A program made the translations under genes and the position numbers. A stretch of 64,000 nt of DNA from Pinus tabuliformis. Taxonomy: Eukaryota; Streptophyta; Pinopsida; Pinales; Pinaceae. A model generated the notes under the pieces. The model had not been told where the DNA came from and did no database searches. It saw nothing but the letters and a program-made list of their open reading frames with translations. Below, piece by piece: positions 26,779 to 39,000 of the stretch. Location: assembly GCA_031772625.1 (NCBI GenBank), contig CM062813.1, positions 765,948,720 through 766,012,719 on the forward strand, in the 5' to 3' direction. Each line of letters opens with the position of its first letter. The stretch's first letter is position 1.

Positions 26779-27554
26779 CATAAAATCCCTTCCAAAATAT
26801 AAAATCCCTCTTTTCATACTTTTGGACCCCTTCCAAAAGCATTGACAACCCTCTTTTCATGCATAAAGACCCTTCCGATCATACAAAAGCCCCTTTGTAT
26901 TATAAAAACCCTCCTTTGATTGGAATTTCCCCCCTCCGATGCGATATCGCTGTCGGAGGTGGTAGCAGTGATGGCCCTTTATATATATAACTCCTTCCCC
27001 CTTGCCCCGATGCGATATCGCTATCGCATCCAAAGCGATATCGCTATCGGGAGCCCTCCGTACCATATATTTCATATATTCCGCATTCATCCGCTTTAAT
27101 CGATTCTTCCCTTTTATCGTTATAACCTAAGTTTTTCATAAAACTTAGGTTTTAACGTAAAAACCCCTTTTTATCGCAAAACCACGCAATATCACATCGC
27201 AAGCGCATATGTATATAAAGCCCCGCCCCCGGGTTTTCCCCGATTGCGATATTGCGACTTAATCCTAGCCGTCCAATCGCCCCCGCCCAGATCAATGGCC
27301 AATATCGCATCGCATCGCATATCGCATCGCTATCGCATATGTATTAAGGCCCGCCCTATGGTTCTCCGCCGATGCGATATGCCAATTTATTGGCAGCCGT
27401 CGGATCAAGCCTCAGATCTGACGGCCCATATTAAATCGCAACCCCCCCATTTCGCTTGCCCAGTGCTATGTGTTAAAAGCCATTCCTCTCCCGATCGCCG
27501 ATGCGATATCGGCGATCGCTCCATCGCTGATCCCATATATATATAAAGCCCTCC
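26779..27554 (+). promoter_or_regulatory. Array of TATA-like modules followed by CCC, with GCGATATCGC palindromes
   Basis: At least eight variants of TATAAA-N-CCC occur in one orientation: 26779, 26798, 26862, 26901, 26981, 27212, 27342 and 27535. The last three head similar modules of about 100 bp, ordered TATA box, CCC-rich stretch, GATNGCGATAT, then GCCGT(Y)SGATC. The perfect palindrome GCGATATCGC occurs at 26941, 27012 and 27035. The arrangement looks like a multiplied core promoter in the U3 of the solo LTR. Promoter function is inferred. Confidence 0.5.
27492..27518. repeat. Perfect 11-bp inverted repeat with 5-base loop
   Basis: CGATCGCCGAT and its exact reverse complement ATCGGCGATCG are separated by GCGAT. 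It sits between the second and third promoter-like modules. Confidence 0.85.
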
Positions 27555-28000
27555 ACCCGCCGATAGCGATATCCCCGACTTCATCACTGCCGTTGGATCT
27601 GCCTCCGCGCGATCCAACGACCCAGATCTAATCTTAGCTACAGTGTCGCTCCCGCTCCATTTTTTCACGAATTTTGCGTATAATTGGTCTTTTTCTTTGT
27701 AAAGGAAAAAGAGGCCATTTCTTCATTATTTCATGCGTATGCCTGTACGCGCTCCAGTCAAAGAAAAACATGCATTCTTAAGCCATTTTGATCGCTCCAA
27801 AGCCCAGTTTTTTCTCCAGGAAGCCAGCCTCGGCCTCAGCACAGTCATCAGCATGCAGATCCTCCTCTATTTTGCAGTCATTTCTTCCTTTTTGATCAGA
27901 TTTCAATCGGCCAACGCCGATACTCATCCAAAAGCCCACAGAGGTGCCACCACAGCTATTTTTGCCATAAAGTGGCAGAAAAGGGGCAATTTGACAGTTC

Positions 28001-28074
28001 AAAGTGTATCAGTGGAAAGATAAGGCCCAGATTCAAGTTAAAGTGTATCAGTGAAGCGACAAAGTGTATCAGTG
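28001..28074 (+). repeat. Three copies of AAAGTGTATCAGTG
   Basis: Exact 14-mers start at 28001, 28040 and 28061, about 450 bp downstream of the last TATA-like module. They may be a diverged tandem repeat or a protein-binding cluster in the LTR leader. Confidence 0.7.
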
Positions 28075-30547
28075 GAAATCATAAAGCCCGCAACAAGGAA
28101 ACATTAAAAGCCTCCATCAAAGTCAAAGAAAGCAGTAAAAGCCATTTAGGGCTCTTAGATCACAGCTAATGATGTTTAAAGCCACCTGAGAGCAGTGGAT
28201 CAAAGCCCAAAGCACAGTTATGGCTAAATGAACAGCACAGAGCCATAAGGACACATATCAACTCATTTTTGAGGCAGCTACCTCAGCGCAGCAGTTAGAT
28301 AGATATTTTATGCATTTATTTCAGGATAAGTTATATTGAAAGCACTTATTCCCTCAGATCTGTTTAAGATTTGTTGTTGTAGATATTTTTTGGATATTTT
28401 CTCTATATATACCACCCTCATCTATGTATTAAGGGTTGGTTGGTTGATAACTCCTCTCCAGACTTGTGATGTATTCTTTGAGAACCTCTATAATCAAAGA
28501 TTGCTGGAATGCTTGGATGATGAACTGTCTGTTGTGATTTAATGGCTGAAGAGTGACTATGGAATTCTTGTGCTTCTACATGGCTCAATAAGTGTTTCTT
28601 ACCTCTATTTACAGTTTATATATGTTTATGCCACCATTGTGTCACCATCTAAATAGCAGGAAGGAAGAATAGCTTAGACTTTGCTTAGCAGCACTCTATG
28701 CTCAATTTCTGTTATTTCTACATGTTTTTCTTCAGAAATAGTTATGAATATGCATACTTAAATGATCATGTTTACACTGTTTCTTTCATATATGACTATT
28801 ATTTAGGAATTCTTGACTGCTCCTAGATAAACGTTCATTCACCTTCCTTCTCTGTTAGCTGATGAAAGATTCTTAGTTGCCTTTCATCTCTGACCTTCAT
28901 TCCATCTTTATTCCAGCTTGATATTGTTCTATGTGTAGCTATCCTGCTCTGTATTCCTCTTGTGACCAAGAAAACGCACCAGCAGCCCTAATCCATGACT
29001 CCATGCCCAATGGTTTGAACTTCTCACACTATGCATCCCAACTCTACTTGAAAGCATCATCCTTCCCACCAAAACTTAAACAAAACCCAAAGAACACCAT
29101 AACTAGCCTAAAATCATATCAAAACAAAGCTAAATTTTAAAGAGAGAGCCCTCTCTGATTGCAGGTAGGCTAGAACCTGCAGTCCAAAGATTGGTTTGTG
29201 GTTACCTCGGCCGTATCCCTTAAGGAGCCAAGGGACAACCTGAGTGTTAATAGGTTCCCAGTGTATATCCTCTTCTTTTGATGTTTCTCGATCCTTTTTC
29301 TCATTAGGAGGCTTTTATTGTAGCATCCTTGTCCCACCTTCCTTCAAACCTTCCATGTCTTTCTTCAAATCTTCCATGCCTTTCTTCCAATATGCTTTCA
29401 TACCATCGATATCAGCTTTCATGGCATAGATAAAAATATTTATCTTTTGCTTCTCTAGAATATCATTTACCCTTATTTTCAATTTTTGAAAGTCCTCAAT
29501 GTGCTCTTCCATTGAACCCTTTTGTTTGACATTTATCGATTGTCTAAAGAAGGTGTTTCTCTTTGTATCCTCATAATGTGCTATCATTTCCTCCGTGAAA
29601 ATTGACCACGTAACAAGTGGTTTACAAGAACAAAGCCCTTTATACCATAAAAATTGATCTGGTTCTAATTATGAAGATGAAATACATACCTTTTGTAACA
29701 GTCGTACACCATGTAGATCAAAATATTTCTCCATCTGTAGTATCCAATTTACCGGATCCTTGCCATCAAACTTCCTCATCTCGCTTTTTCTTGATTTTAG
29801 GAGCTCGATCTTGAAATGACTGTAACTATGTAACTTTAGATCTTTAAGTTCTTAAATCCCGGCCCGCAGTAGCCCTCTGCGTCCTCTTTCCAATGCCACC
29901 AGTCCGATCGAAATTGGATTATCCAAGAAAGAGTTATGCACAATCTCCCAAGATGACTTGATTATATACCTTTTCAGAAGAGCGAACTTGTATGAAGTTC
30001 CACATGTCACTGTTTTCACCTTCAGATCTGAAAAATATACACAGAAAACTACAGTCCATCCTCTTTATGCAACTTCTTACAAAATTTCAATCTGATGCTT
30101 AGAGTGAATGTTATGATGATTTTCCCAAGGTCACCTCTTTAAAATGTAATTCAGGAGTCTGCAAAAACCCTAACTTCATCACATCATATATCTGAAAATA
30201 TAGTGACACAAGATCTGAAATTCAAACATGAAGTTTAGACTTCTTTCTTATCAAATTTTCTTTTACGTTCTTAAACATCGTAGCGAAAACGTTATAGCGA
30301 AAATTCCACGCTGACCTATTTTAGATGAAATTATGGAGCTTGCAAAAACCCTAACTACTTTAGGTCATATATCCGAAAATGTAGCAACAAAAGATCTGAA
30401 ATTCGGACCCAAGGTTTAGCGATATTTGGTCTCAAATGGGTTTTGTTGTTAGCTTCTGAAATGTCGCAGAGAAAAAGTTATAGCGAAAAGGCCACGATGA
30501 CCTATTTGGAGCAGCGAAACCCTAGAATCCAATGCTCTAATACCAAA

Positions 30548-30856
30548 TGTTATGAAACCAGCTCACAAAAAGATAGAAAAGATAGATCAACGCCTTATAA
30601 TTCAGCCTCTTTGAGGGGGCAAGCTCCTTTACACTACAAAAATGAACAATTCTTGGATGATACAAATGACAAGACCTCATTTCTATATATAGGAGTCTAA
30701 GGGGTCATAATAAATCAGAGCTGACATAACAATAATAATGTAAGGGCACAATAATAACAATAGTGGGCTTCTATGGGGCACAATAATAACAATACGGGGA
30801 CTACATGGACACAACAATATAATAAGGGGTTACGCTAGTAGTCTAGGGACCTAACA
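30548..30856 (-). repeat. Right (5') LTR of the mosaic chromovirus
   Basis: It is followed (on the minus strand) by TTTGGTATTAGAGC, the initiator-Met tRNA primer site also seen in the sister element. The target duplication TTTAA lies outside it. Confidence 0.9.
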
Positions 30857-30861
30857 TTTAA

Positions 30862-31129
30862 CAACTTATTTCATGCCCACATAGATTTTGGTGGCATAGA
30901 AGTATGAATCCATGAGTGTTTTTGGCTCGGGAAAATGGTACATAAGATTGTATGCTGCAAGAAATGTAGCAAGCTTATGCCTGCTGGCATTGTCCAAATT
31001 CATAGTCTTCACATCAATATGTGAAACAATCCAACTGATCACATTTGCACATGGGAAGGCTGGATATATGCATGCAACCCTATGTATCCATGATTTTTGG
31101 ACATTAATGTATACCTGCCAGTCCTCTAG
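30862..31129 (-). pseudogene. Uncharacterised reading-frame segment between two insertions
   Basis: The minus strand is open and reads like real protein, with DWQVYINVQKSWIHRVA, CANVISWIVSHIDVKTMN and ASRHKLATFLAAYNLMYHF. No family is recognised. It is bounded by the TTTAA duplication of the chromovirus on the left and the ATCTG duplication of the gypsy element on the right, so it is an exposed strip of the invaded DNA. The same strand is open beyond the gypsy element at 45546. Confidence 0.5.
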
Positions 31130-31134
31130 ATCTG

Positions 31135-32037
31135 TGTTGGGCAGGGGATCCCCCCATAGCAGGTTTTTGGGGCTTAAAGCCTGAGTTTTGGTCAATGTAA
31201 TGTAAAGACCCCGCAAAATGCGGGTGCGGAGCATGAGAGTCTAGGGTTATCTTCCCTAAAATAATGTAATTTAATATAGACTGTGTCGACCTACCCATGG
31301 TCCGCGGACCATGGGATTGTATAAATAGAGCGAGCCTCTAAGGGTAGAAAGCAGTTTTAGCTTGGAAAAGTAATATGGGTTTTGATTAAGGGATTAAACT
31401 CTAAGTCTATAAGTCCAAGTCTTGGGTTGTAGTAGTAGGAAGAGGCTCTGCAAATGTGTGCACAAAGGCCCGGTAGATTCTGCAGCTGTGTGCGTGGACC
31501 CCTGTAGCTGAGTGCACAGGGCGGAGTTGGGATTGTATCTGAAAAAAGGATTAATAAAAGATAAGTTGATTATGGAATATTGTGCATTTGCTCATAGATC
31601 TGTGTGTTTATGCTTCTATTATGTTTATTCATCGCTTTATGGTTTTATGATTGCGCGCACTTGGTATGAATGTTGAATGGTTATTAAGAATATTGGGTAT
31701 ACACAATTAAGTCCAAATATATAATAATAGCATAGTGAATATCAAAGATCTAGATAACACATCTTCGTGCTCTTTACAGAGCTGCGTGGAAGCAGTCGCA
31801 CTAGTCACGAAGGTTAGACAACTGCACAGAGCAACGCAAGCGTGCAGGTTGGGCTTGAGAATTTCCTAAGACCCCATCAAGACATCCTTAGGGTGCAGAA
31901 ACCTGGTTCCAACACCCTCCCATACTACCTCGGGTGAGACCTCAAGCACCGCGCACTGTTGCTGAAAGGGCCGGTAGTTTCAGGATTTGTTTGGCTAAAT
32001 CACTTCTAAACCTGGGTTAGGCCCCATCAAGCCAACA
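31135..32037 (+). repeat. Left LTR of the Tat/Athila-like gypsy element
   Basis: It begins TGTTGGGCAGGGGATC and ends CCCCATCAAGCCAACA. It contains a TATA-like TATAAATAGAGC at about 31319, repeated at the matching place of the right LTR, which fits a U3 promoter. Confidence 0.92.
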
Positions 32038-35012
32038 AATGGTTTCCTTGCTGGGACTGAGATCTGCCTAAGGGATGTCTGATGTCGTGCCATTGGAACC
32101 CTACGAAGGAAGAAATTGAAGAGTGGTTGGATAAAAAGCTTCACGAGTTCGTGACATAGGAAAACAAAACTCCACATATATCCGAGAAGAGGTCACTGGA
32201 TCACTACGTATATACGGAAATCCATGAGATATTTTTTGTGTCCTTCCCTTCGGAACTGTATGAGTGGATCGCAAGGTTAGCCGACAATGAGGGAAGGTAC
32301 AAGCTCGATCAACCGATAGTGTGGACTCTGGAGTTAGTGTGCAAACTAGAGGCATCAAAAGATAAGATCACGTGAGCTGTGGACCATTGGCTTGACCAGG
32401 TAATAGGAGGGTTTATCACTGAATTTGTGATAGACACTATTGTGAGCTACAGCAAGGCAGAAAGATGTTTTCTCAAGGGACCGCGAGGTAAGTACATCAA
32501 ATCTTTGAATACCTAGATTAAGATGTTGTTATGTGAAAAATGGGTGATGCAAATACATTAATGCTTGGAACAACGTGGAGTGGAAAGGTCTACAAAGGTA
32601 GTGAGGAATTAGGAAACAATCCCTTAATTTCACCTTCGCGAGAGAGCGAGGAAGAGCTCGCTCGGGTCTCTCCAAGGAGTGCAGTCAGTTTGATAAGGCA
32701 GTGCATTCCGCAGTTACCATCTCCACTTACGCCACCACTCGCTTCACCTCCTTCACCTCCATCTTCACCCACACCACCTCCACCAAACCAGCAGTTCGGT
32801 ATGGCGAGCGCGATTAAGCTACCCGTATTCAGAGGAGTAGGGAATGAGGACCCGGATCAGTTCTGGTTTGTGGTAAGATCAGTGTGGGAAGCATAAGGGA
32901 TTACAAATGACAACATCAAGAAGGCTACATTTGTGAGTGCGCTGTAGGATCGCGCGTTGACATGGTATATCAAGCACTCGAATGATCACCCAAATGTAGG
33001 AATAGCGGAGATCCAGAATGCGCTGAACAAAGAATTTAGCCAGCCGAAATCAGAGATGCAATCAATCATTAGGTTTAAAGAGATCGCGATGCTTCCAGCG
33101 AGACCCCATGGGATCTGGATCAGCGACTGAAGAGTACGATCCACGAGGCTAATATGACGCTAATGGATGCACAATACCGAGAGTGGTTTGTGGCGTCTTT
33201 GACGCCTCACCTGAGGACGGCACTATCACAACTGAAGCTTTCAACCTAGGCCGAAGCATTGGAAATGGTGATGAGGTTGCATGAAACACCGATACACGAT
33301 CCGGGGCTAGGAGTTCAACAGATCCATGCGCAGCTACAAAATCTCTGCCTGGAAATGCAGAGCTTGAAGCAGGATAGGGCACCATGGCCAGAGGTGCACG
33401 AGGAAGTGTGGTGCATAAAATGCAAAGGCCAGGGCCATGACAAGGATCATTGTCCAGTATTCGCGAATTACTTGGCAGGAGGGGGCCAATACCGTTGAGA
33501 CCAGAGGCATAGGCAGGGCTGAGTACGATACCTGCGCTATGGTGCACGATTTGTCAAATAGGAGGAAAGTGCATGACAGACAACTGTCATTTGTTATAGA
33601 AGTATACACAGACTCCCTAGTAGCTGTTTTGTAATTTCTACAAGTCAGTAGGCCACGACGAATGTACGTGTCACAGCTATGAGTTAATGATGGAGCGGAC
33701 CCCAGCCTATAGAATGTAGATAGAAACACGAGGCCTCGACCTAGCCGCGGGGATGATGCGCGCTGGATTTCAGGGCCGAGGTTGAGGACGAGGAGGGATG
33801 GGCCCAGGAAGGTGCCGCGAACAATTAATTTGTTACAATTGCGGAGGACCAGGGCACTACGCTCGCGATTGTACTAATCCAACGAGAATGTCTTGTTCAT
33901 ATTGTGATCAGTTTGATCATGAAATGATAAATTGTCCTATGTTGATCACACAGATGCGCGAGAAAGGGGTACTCCAGCCTACTCCGACTCAAAATATCCA
34001 AATGATGAGATTTGAACCGCGCGAAGAAGACCCAAATGTAAATATGGTGCTCAGAAATGGTGCAACCACAGGGGAGGATAAGGGGAAGCAGCCCGAGGAA
34101 GATACATGGGTTCGCAAGGCTCCTACAAAGGAACCAAAGTTTGACTTGGAACGCGCAAAGGAGACGTTTATGGAAGCTAAAAAGAGCTTTGCGAAGGCCT
34201 CTACTTCAGGTAGTAAGGATCAACTAGAGCCATGAATGGATCCTTCTATGCTTACTACCTTTTTAGAGACATACATGAAGCTGTTGCGCGATAATAGGGC
34301 AGTTAAAGGACTACAAGAGCTAATCACTTGGTGTGCAGGGTCAAGGGAACCACGTGTGGTCCAGAAACTGGGAAAGCATGCATTGCGCATCGGGAGGGAG
34401 ATGAGGTTGACGGCGCAGACTGGTGAATACGAAATGGATGAGGTAATCTTGGACCTAGGGTCCGACGCGAATGTGTTACCAAACTAGACATGGGAACGTA
34501 TGGGCAAGCCCACGTTATAATGGTCCCCTATTCAATTACGAATGGCGAACCAACAGAAGATTTTGCCCATGGGGAGGTTGCAGGGGGTAATCGTTGATAT
34601 TGAAGGAGCGAGCACATAGACAGACTTTGAAGTAATAGAGATTGTTGATGACAAAAATCCTTATCCCACGTTGCTAGGAATAGACTAGGCCACTGATATG
34701 AATGGAGTCATTAACCTGAAGAAGTGGAAGATGATATTCGAGAAAAAGTCCCTATGCGTAGTAGTTCTGCTAGACCCAGCCGAAGGAGTGCGCTACACTG
34801 AACCAATGTGCGATGATGGAAGCGACGATGAGCTGGATTGTATCTACAAGATAACTGCGCGAGATGAGGATTGGGTGAATCCGACTGTAGTTGGAAGGAT
34901 CTCGTGGGAGTGCGCGAGTTCCTGCACCACGGACTCAGACGAGGAAGACGAACGCTGGCACAATCGATTGAACGAAGTGACAACACTAAATTGCAACATG
35001 ATGATTAGATCA

Positions 35013-35336
35013 TGTTGGGTCCCTATAATACTAGTGATTACCCCATTACTATTGTAGTTAAACCCCTTATTTATATTTTTGTACCCATATTACCCCCATA
35101 TTATTATTTCTGTGCCCCATAGAATCCCTCTATTGTTATTTTTATGGCTTTATATTATTATTGTTAGGTCGGCTGGATTATATTGTGACTCCTTAGACTC
35201 CTATATATAGAAAGGAGGTTTTGTCATTTGTATCATCCAAGAATTGTTCATTTATGTAATGTAAAGGAGGTTTCCCCCTTGAAGAGGCTGAATTCTAAGG
35301 TGTTGATCTATCTTTTCTTGAGCTGGTTTCATAACA
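35013..35336 (+). repeat. Left LTR of the chromovirus
   Basis: It starts TGTTGGGTCCC and ends GGTTTCATAACA, with a TATA-like CCTATATATAGAAAGG near 35200. Chromovirus LTRs of this length place the promoter there. Confidence 0.93.
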
Positions 35337-36018
35337 TTTGGTATCAGAGCTTTGGATTCTAGGGTTTCGTTGCTCCAAACAGGTCATCGTGGAATTTTTG
35401 CTATAAATTTTTTTCTGTGACATTTCAGAAGTCGTAAAAAAAAACCCATTTGAGAAGAATTGGCGCTGAACCTTGGGTCCAAATTTCAGAGCTTTTCGCG
35501 TGATATTTTCGGAGATATGATCTGAGGAAGTTGGTCTTTTTGCAGACTCCTGAATTACATTCAAAACATGTGACCTGGGGAAAATCGTCATAACTTTCTC
35601 TCTGAGGATCGGATTAAAATTTTGTAAAAAGGTACAGAAAGAGGACGGACTGTAGTTTCTTGTGGGTGTTTTTTTAGATCCAAAGGTCGAAACAGTGACT
35701 CGCGGCACGTCGTACAAGTTAGCTATACTGAACTAGTCTATAATCAAGTCACTGTGGGAGATTTCGCATAACTCTTCCTTGGAGAATCCAATTTGGGTCA
35801 GACTTATGGCATTGGAAAGAGGACACAGAGAGCTACTACAGGTCACAAGTTCAGAACTAGATGACTGGAAAGTACAGAGATACATCAGAGGCAATATCGA
35901 GCTCCTACAAAGTGAAAAAAGGTGTGTAGATTTTTTTAAATTTTTGCTTAAGCTTGGTTTGAAAATTTATTTTGAAGGAATTCAAAGGGACATAGTAGAG
36001 CATTATTATCGGTAACTG

Positions 36019-39000
36019 ATGCCCCGAGGAAAGAAAATGCAAACACCTAGTAAGGAACCTGAAAGCTCTAGCATGACTCATGAAGAAGAGGAAGAAATGC
36101 TACATGATATATCAAAATTACAAGAACAAGTGCAACAAATGTCACGCTCACAAAAGTTAACAGATGCTAAGATAAATGGTGTGGAAGCTAAGATGAATGG
36201 CATGGAAGCTAAGATGGACAATTTGAAGATAGATTTGAACACAAATTTGAAGACAGGCATGGCATATTTGAAGACAGATTTGACTAATTTTCTACAAGAA
36301 ATACTTACTAATAGTGAAAAGGTAGTAAAGGAAACTCATGATGAGAACAAAAGAAATGTTAATCATGATTCCATAAACGCTAATGTTGGATCGAAGAATC
36401 ACCACATTCCAAAAATCGATATGAGGAAGTTTGATGGCAAGGATCCCGCCACATGGATATTACAGATGGAGCAATTCTTCGATCTCAATAATGTGCAAAA
36501 CACACAAAAGGTACGTATGGCAACTTTATATTTGGAACCAAATCAGTTTGTATGGTATCAATGGCTTTGTTCTCGTAAACAATTTATCACTTGGGCAATT
36601 TTTACGAAAGAATTGATAGCACATTATGAGGATACAAAAAGCAACACTTTTTTTAGCCAATTGATAAGTCTCAAACAAAAGGGTTCAATAATGGAGCACA
36701 TTGAGGAGTTCCAAAAATTGAACATAAGGGTAAAAGATATTCCAGAGGAGCATAGGATTGATGTGTTCATAGGGTCTTTAAAGGATAATATCCAACATGA
36801 TGTGCGCCTTTGGGAACCTGATTCATTAGAAAAGGCATTCAGGTTAGCAAGAAAAATGGAAAGCAAAATTATGACAACTAGGAAGCATACCATTCACAAC
36901 TATAAAAACGGAAGTGTTTTTGCCCATAGTCTTCCACAAACTACAAGGTTGACACCACAACAATTGGAAGAAAAAAGAGCAAAAGGGCTTTGTTACAATT
37001 GTGATAGCAAATACACAAAAGGTCATAAGTGTGCTGAGAAGAAATTATTCTACATAGATTGTGAAGAGGAAGAAGAAAAGGAGCAAGAAAGGTCAAAAGA
37101 AGAGAATATATTCCAGGAACAAAGCCTAGATGAAGAACAAATAAATCCGACCATATCTTGTAATGCATTGGTGGGAATTACCACTCCTCAAACCATCAAG
37201 ATAGAAGGACAAATCAAGAAGAAAAAGGTAATAGTGTTGATTGATTCAGGAAGCACCCACAATTTTATTCATTGTAGGGTAGCAAAAGAATTGAATTGCT
37301 TCCTATATCCAGCACCAGAGTGTCAAGTGATGATTGCAAATGGAGGAACAATAAATTGTTCTGGAAAGTGCCATAATATCAAGCTATCCATGGGAGAATA
37401 TGTATTGACTAGCCCAATGCTTTCCATTCCAATGGGAGGTGCTGATGTTGTACTAGGAGTCCAATGGCTACAATCCTTGGGTACAATAGCTTTTAATTTT
37501 CAAGAACTTTTCATGAAATTTTCTGTGGAAGGAAAGGAAGTTGAATTAAGGGGTATTGCAGGGAAACCAGGAAAGATAATCAGCTCTAATGGCATGACAA
37601 AGCTTCTAAAAAAGGAGCAAAGAGGTGTAATTGCACAATTATGTTCGCTAGATGTTTCCACATTGGAATCATCTATTTCTCCAGATCTCCAAAAAGTCCT
37701 GGACAATCATTCCAAGGTATTTGAGACTCCCAAAGGTCTCCCACCTATGCGTGATCATGATCATGCTATTCATCTGATTCCAGGAAGTGTTCCTCCAAAC
37801 ATCAGGCCGTACAGATATCCATATGTCCAAAAAAGTGAAATTGAACGTATGGTTGCAGAAATGCTAGAGGCTGGTATAATTCAACCGAGTCAAAGTTCTT
37901 TCTCAGCTCCAGTAGTATTGGTGCACAAGAAGGATGGATCATGGCGCATGTGTCCAGATTATAGGGAGCTCAACAAGCTCACTATTAAAGATAAGTTCCC
38001 CATTCCTGTCATTGATGAATTACTGGATGAATTGCATGGATCAATTTACTTCACCAAGTTGGATCTTCGTTCGGGATATCATCAAATCAGAATGAAGATT
38101 GAAGACATTCCAAAAATGGCATTTAGAACTCATGAGGGTCATTATGAATTTTTGGTCATGCCTTTTGGCCTTACCAATGCACCTTCAACATTTCAAGGTT
38201 TGATGAATTCAATTTTCAAACCATTCCTTAGAAAATTTGTGTTAGTATTTTTTGATGATATACTAATCTACAGCAAGTCTTGGAAGGATCATGTTGAACA
38301 TGTTGACAAGGTGCTACAACTATTGGAGGAGAAACAATTATATGCAAAAAGATCCAAATGTTTCTTTGGAGTCCAGGAGGTGGAATATTTGGGTCATATT
38401 GTATCTCATGAAGGAGTTAAGGTAGACCCTAGCAAAATTAAAGCCATTAAGGAATGGAAAATCCCCACATCCATAAAGCATCTGCGAGGATTTCTTGGGT
38501 TGACAGGGTATTATCGCAAGTTCGTTAAGAATTATGGGAGAATAGCAGCACCTCTAACAACATTATTGAAGAAAGATTCATTTTCATGGACTCCGGAAGC
38601 AACAAAGGCCTTTAAACATCTTAAAGAGGCAATGTGCCAAGCACCGGTCTTAGCTACACCGGACTTCACAAAAACCTTTATTGTGGAATGTGATGCTTCA
38701 GGAAATGGAATTGGTGCTGTTCTAATGCAAGATGAAAGACCCATTGCTTTTGAAAGTCGTCCAATCAAGGGAAAGTTTTTAAGCAAAGCTATTTATGAGA
38801 AGGAAATGTTGGCAATACTCCATGCACTTAAGAAATGGCGACCCTACCTAATGGGAAGACACTTCAAGGTAAAAACGGATCATGATAGCCTTAAATACTT
38901 TTTAGAACAAAGATTATCCTCTGAAGAGCAACAAAAGTGGGTCACAAAGATGTTGGGTTATGACTTTGAAATCATCTACAAAAAAGGGAAGCAAAATGTG

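Larger units (their letters stand above)
25693..29252 (+). mobile_element. Large solo LTR (3.56 kb) inserted in the chromovirus
   Basis: The block starts TGTTAG and ends TTAATA (a decayed TAACA) and is bracketed by GGTTC at 25688-25692 and 29253-29257. Chromovirus similarity to the sister element at about 37080-37150 runs up to one copy of GGTTC and resumes at the other, so the block is a clean insertion. No coding domain of any retroelement is found inside and the two ends are not repeats of each other; together these points favour a solo LTR left by recombination between the LTRs of a lost element. It is unusually long for an LTR. The middle holds an array of TATA-like modules. The family is unknown. 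Confidence 0.65.
24243..30856 (-). mobile_element. Ty3/gypsy chromovirus, minus strand, mosaic and broken
   Basis: LTRs of 332 and 309 bp (24243-24574 and 30548-30856) are bracketed by the exact target duplication TTTAA (24238-24242 and 30857-30861). The minus-strand primer site TGGTATTAGAGC lies inside the right LTR, and the purine-rich GAAGGAGAGGGGCA abuts the left one. Text near-identical to the 35.0-kb element shows the same family: gag (about 29315-29587), the protease-upstream linker (three tandem copies), RNase H (about 24850-25200) and a chromodomain tail (about 24640-24790). Reverse transcriptase and most of integrase are missing, and the order of the parts is shuffled. LTRs differ by roughly 6% by eye. 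It contains the inserted solo LTR 25693-29252. Confidence 0.9.

Noticed and set aside
27244-27668. Open frames on both strands in the CpG-rich part of the solo LTR
   Set aside because: They arise from repeated CGATATCGC-like text and show no protein-like composition or conserved motif.
32590-32896. Proline-rich PPSPPSSPTPPPP text as a cell-wall extensin
   Set aside because: It lies within the gag region of the gypsy element and is followed by gag and zinc-knuckle text.
35337-35350. TGGTATCAGAGC strings as part of a tRNA gene
   Set aside because: They are retrotransposon primer-binding sites complementary to the 3' end of initiator-Met tRNA; no cloverleaf surrounds them.
35295-35717. Minus-strand open frame of 140 codons across the chromovirus LTR edge and leader
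   Set aside because: It spans the LTR end and the primer-binding site antisense to the element and is a by-product of a stop-poor leader.
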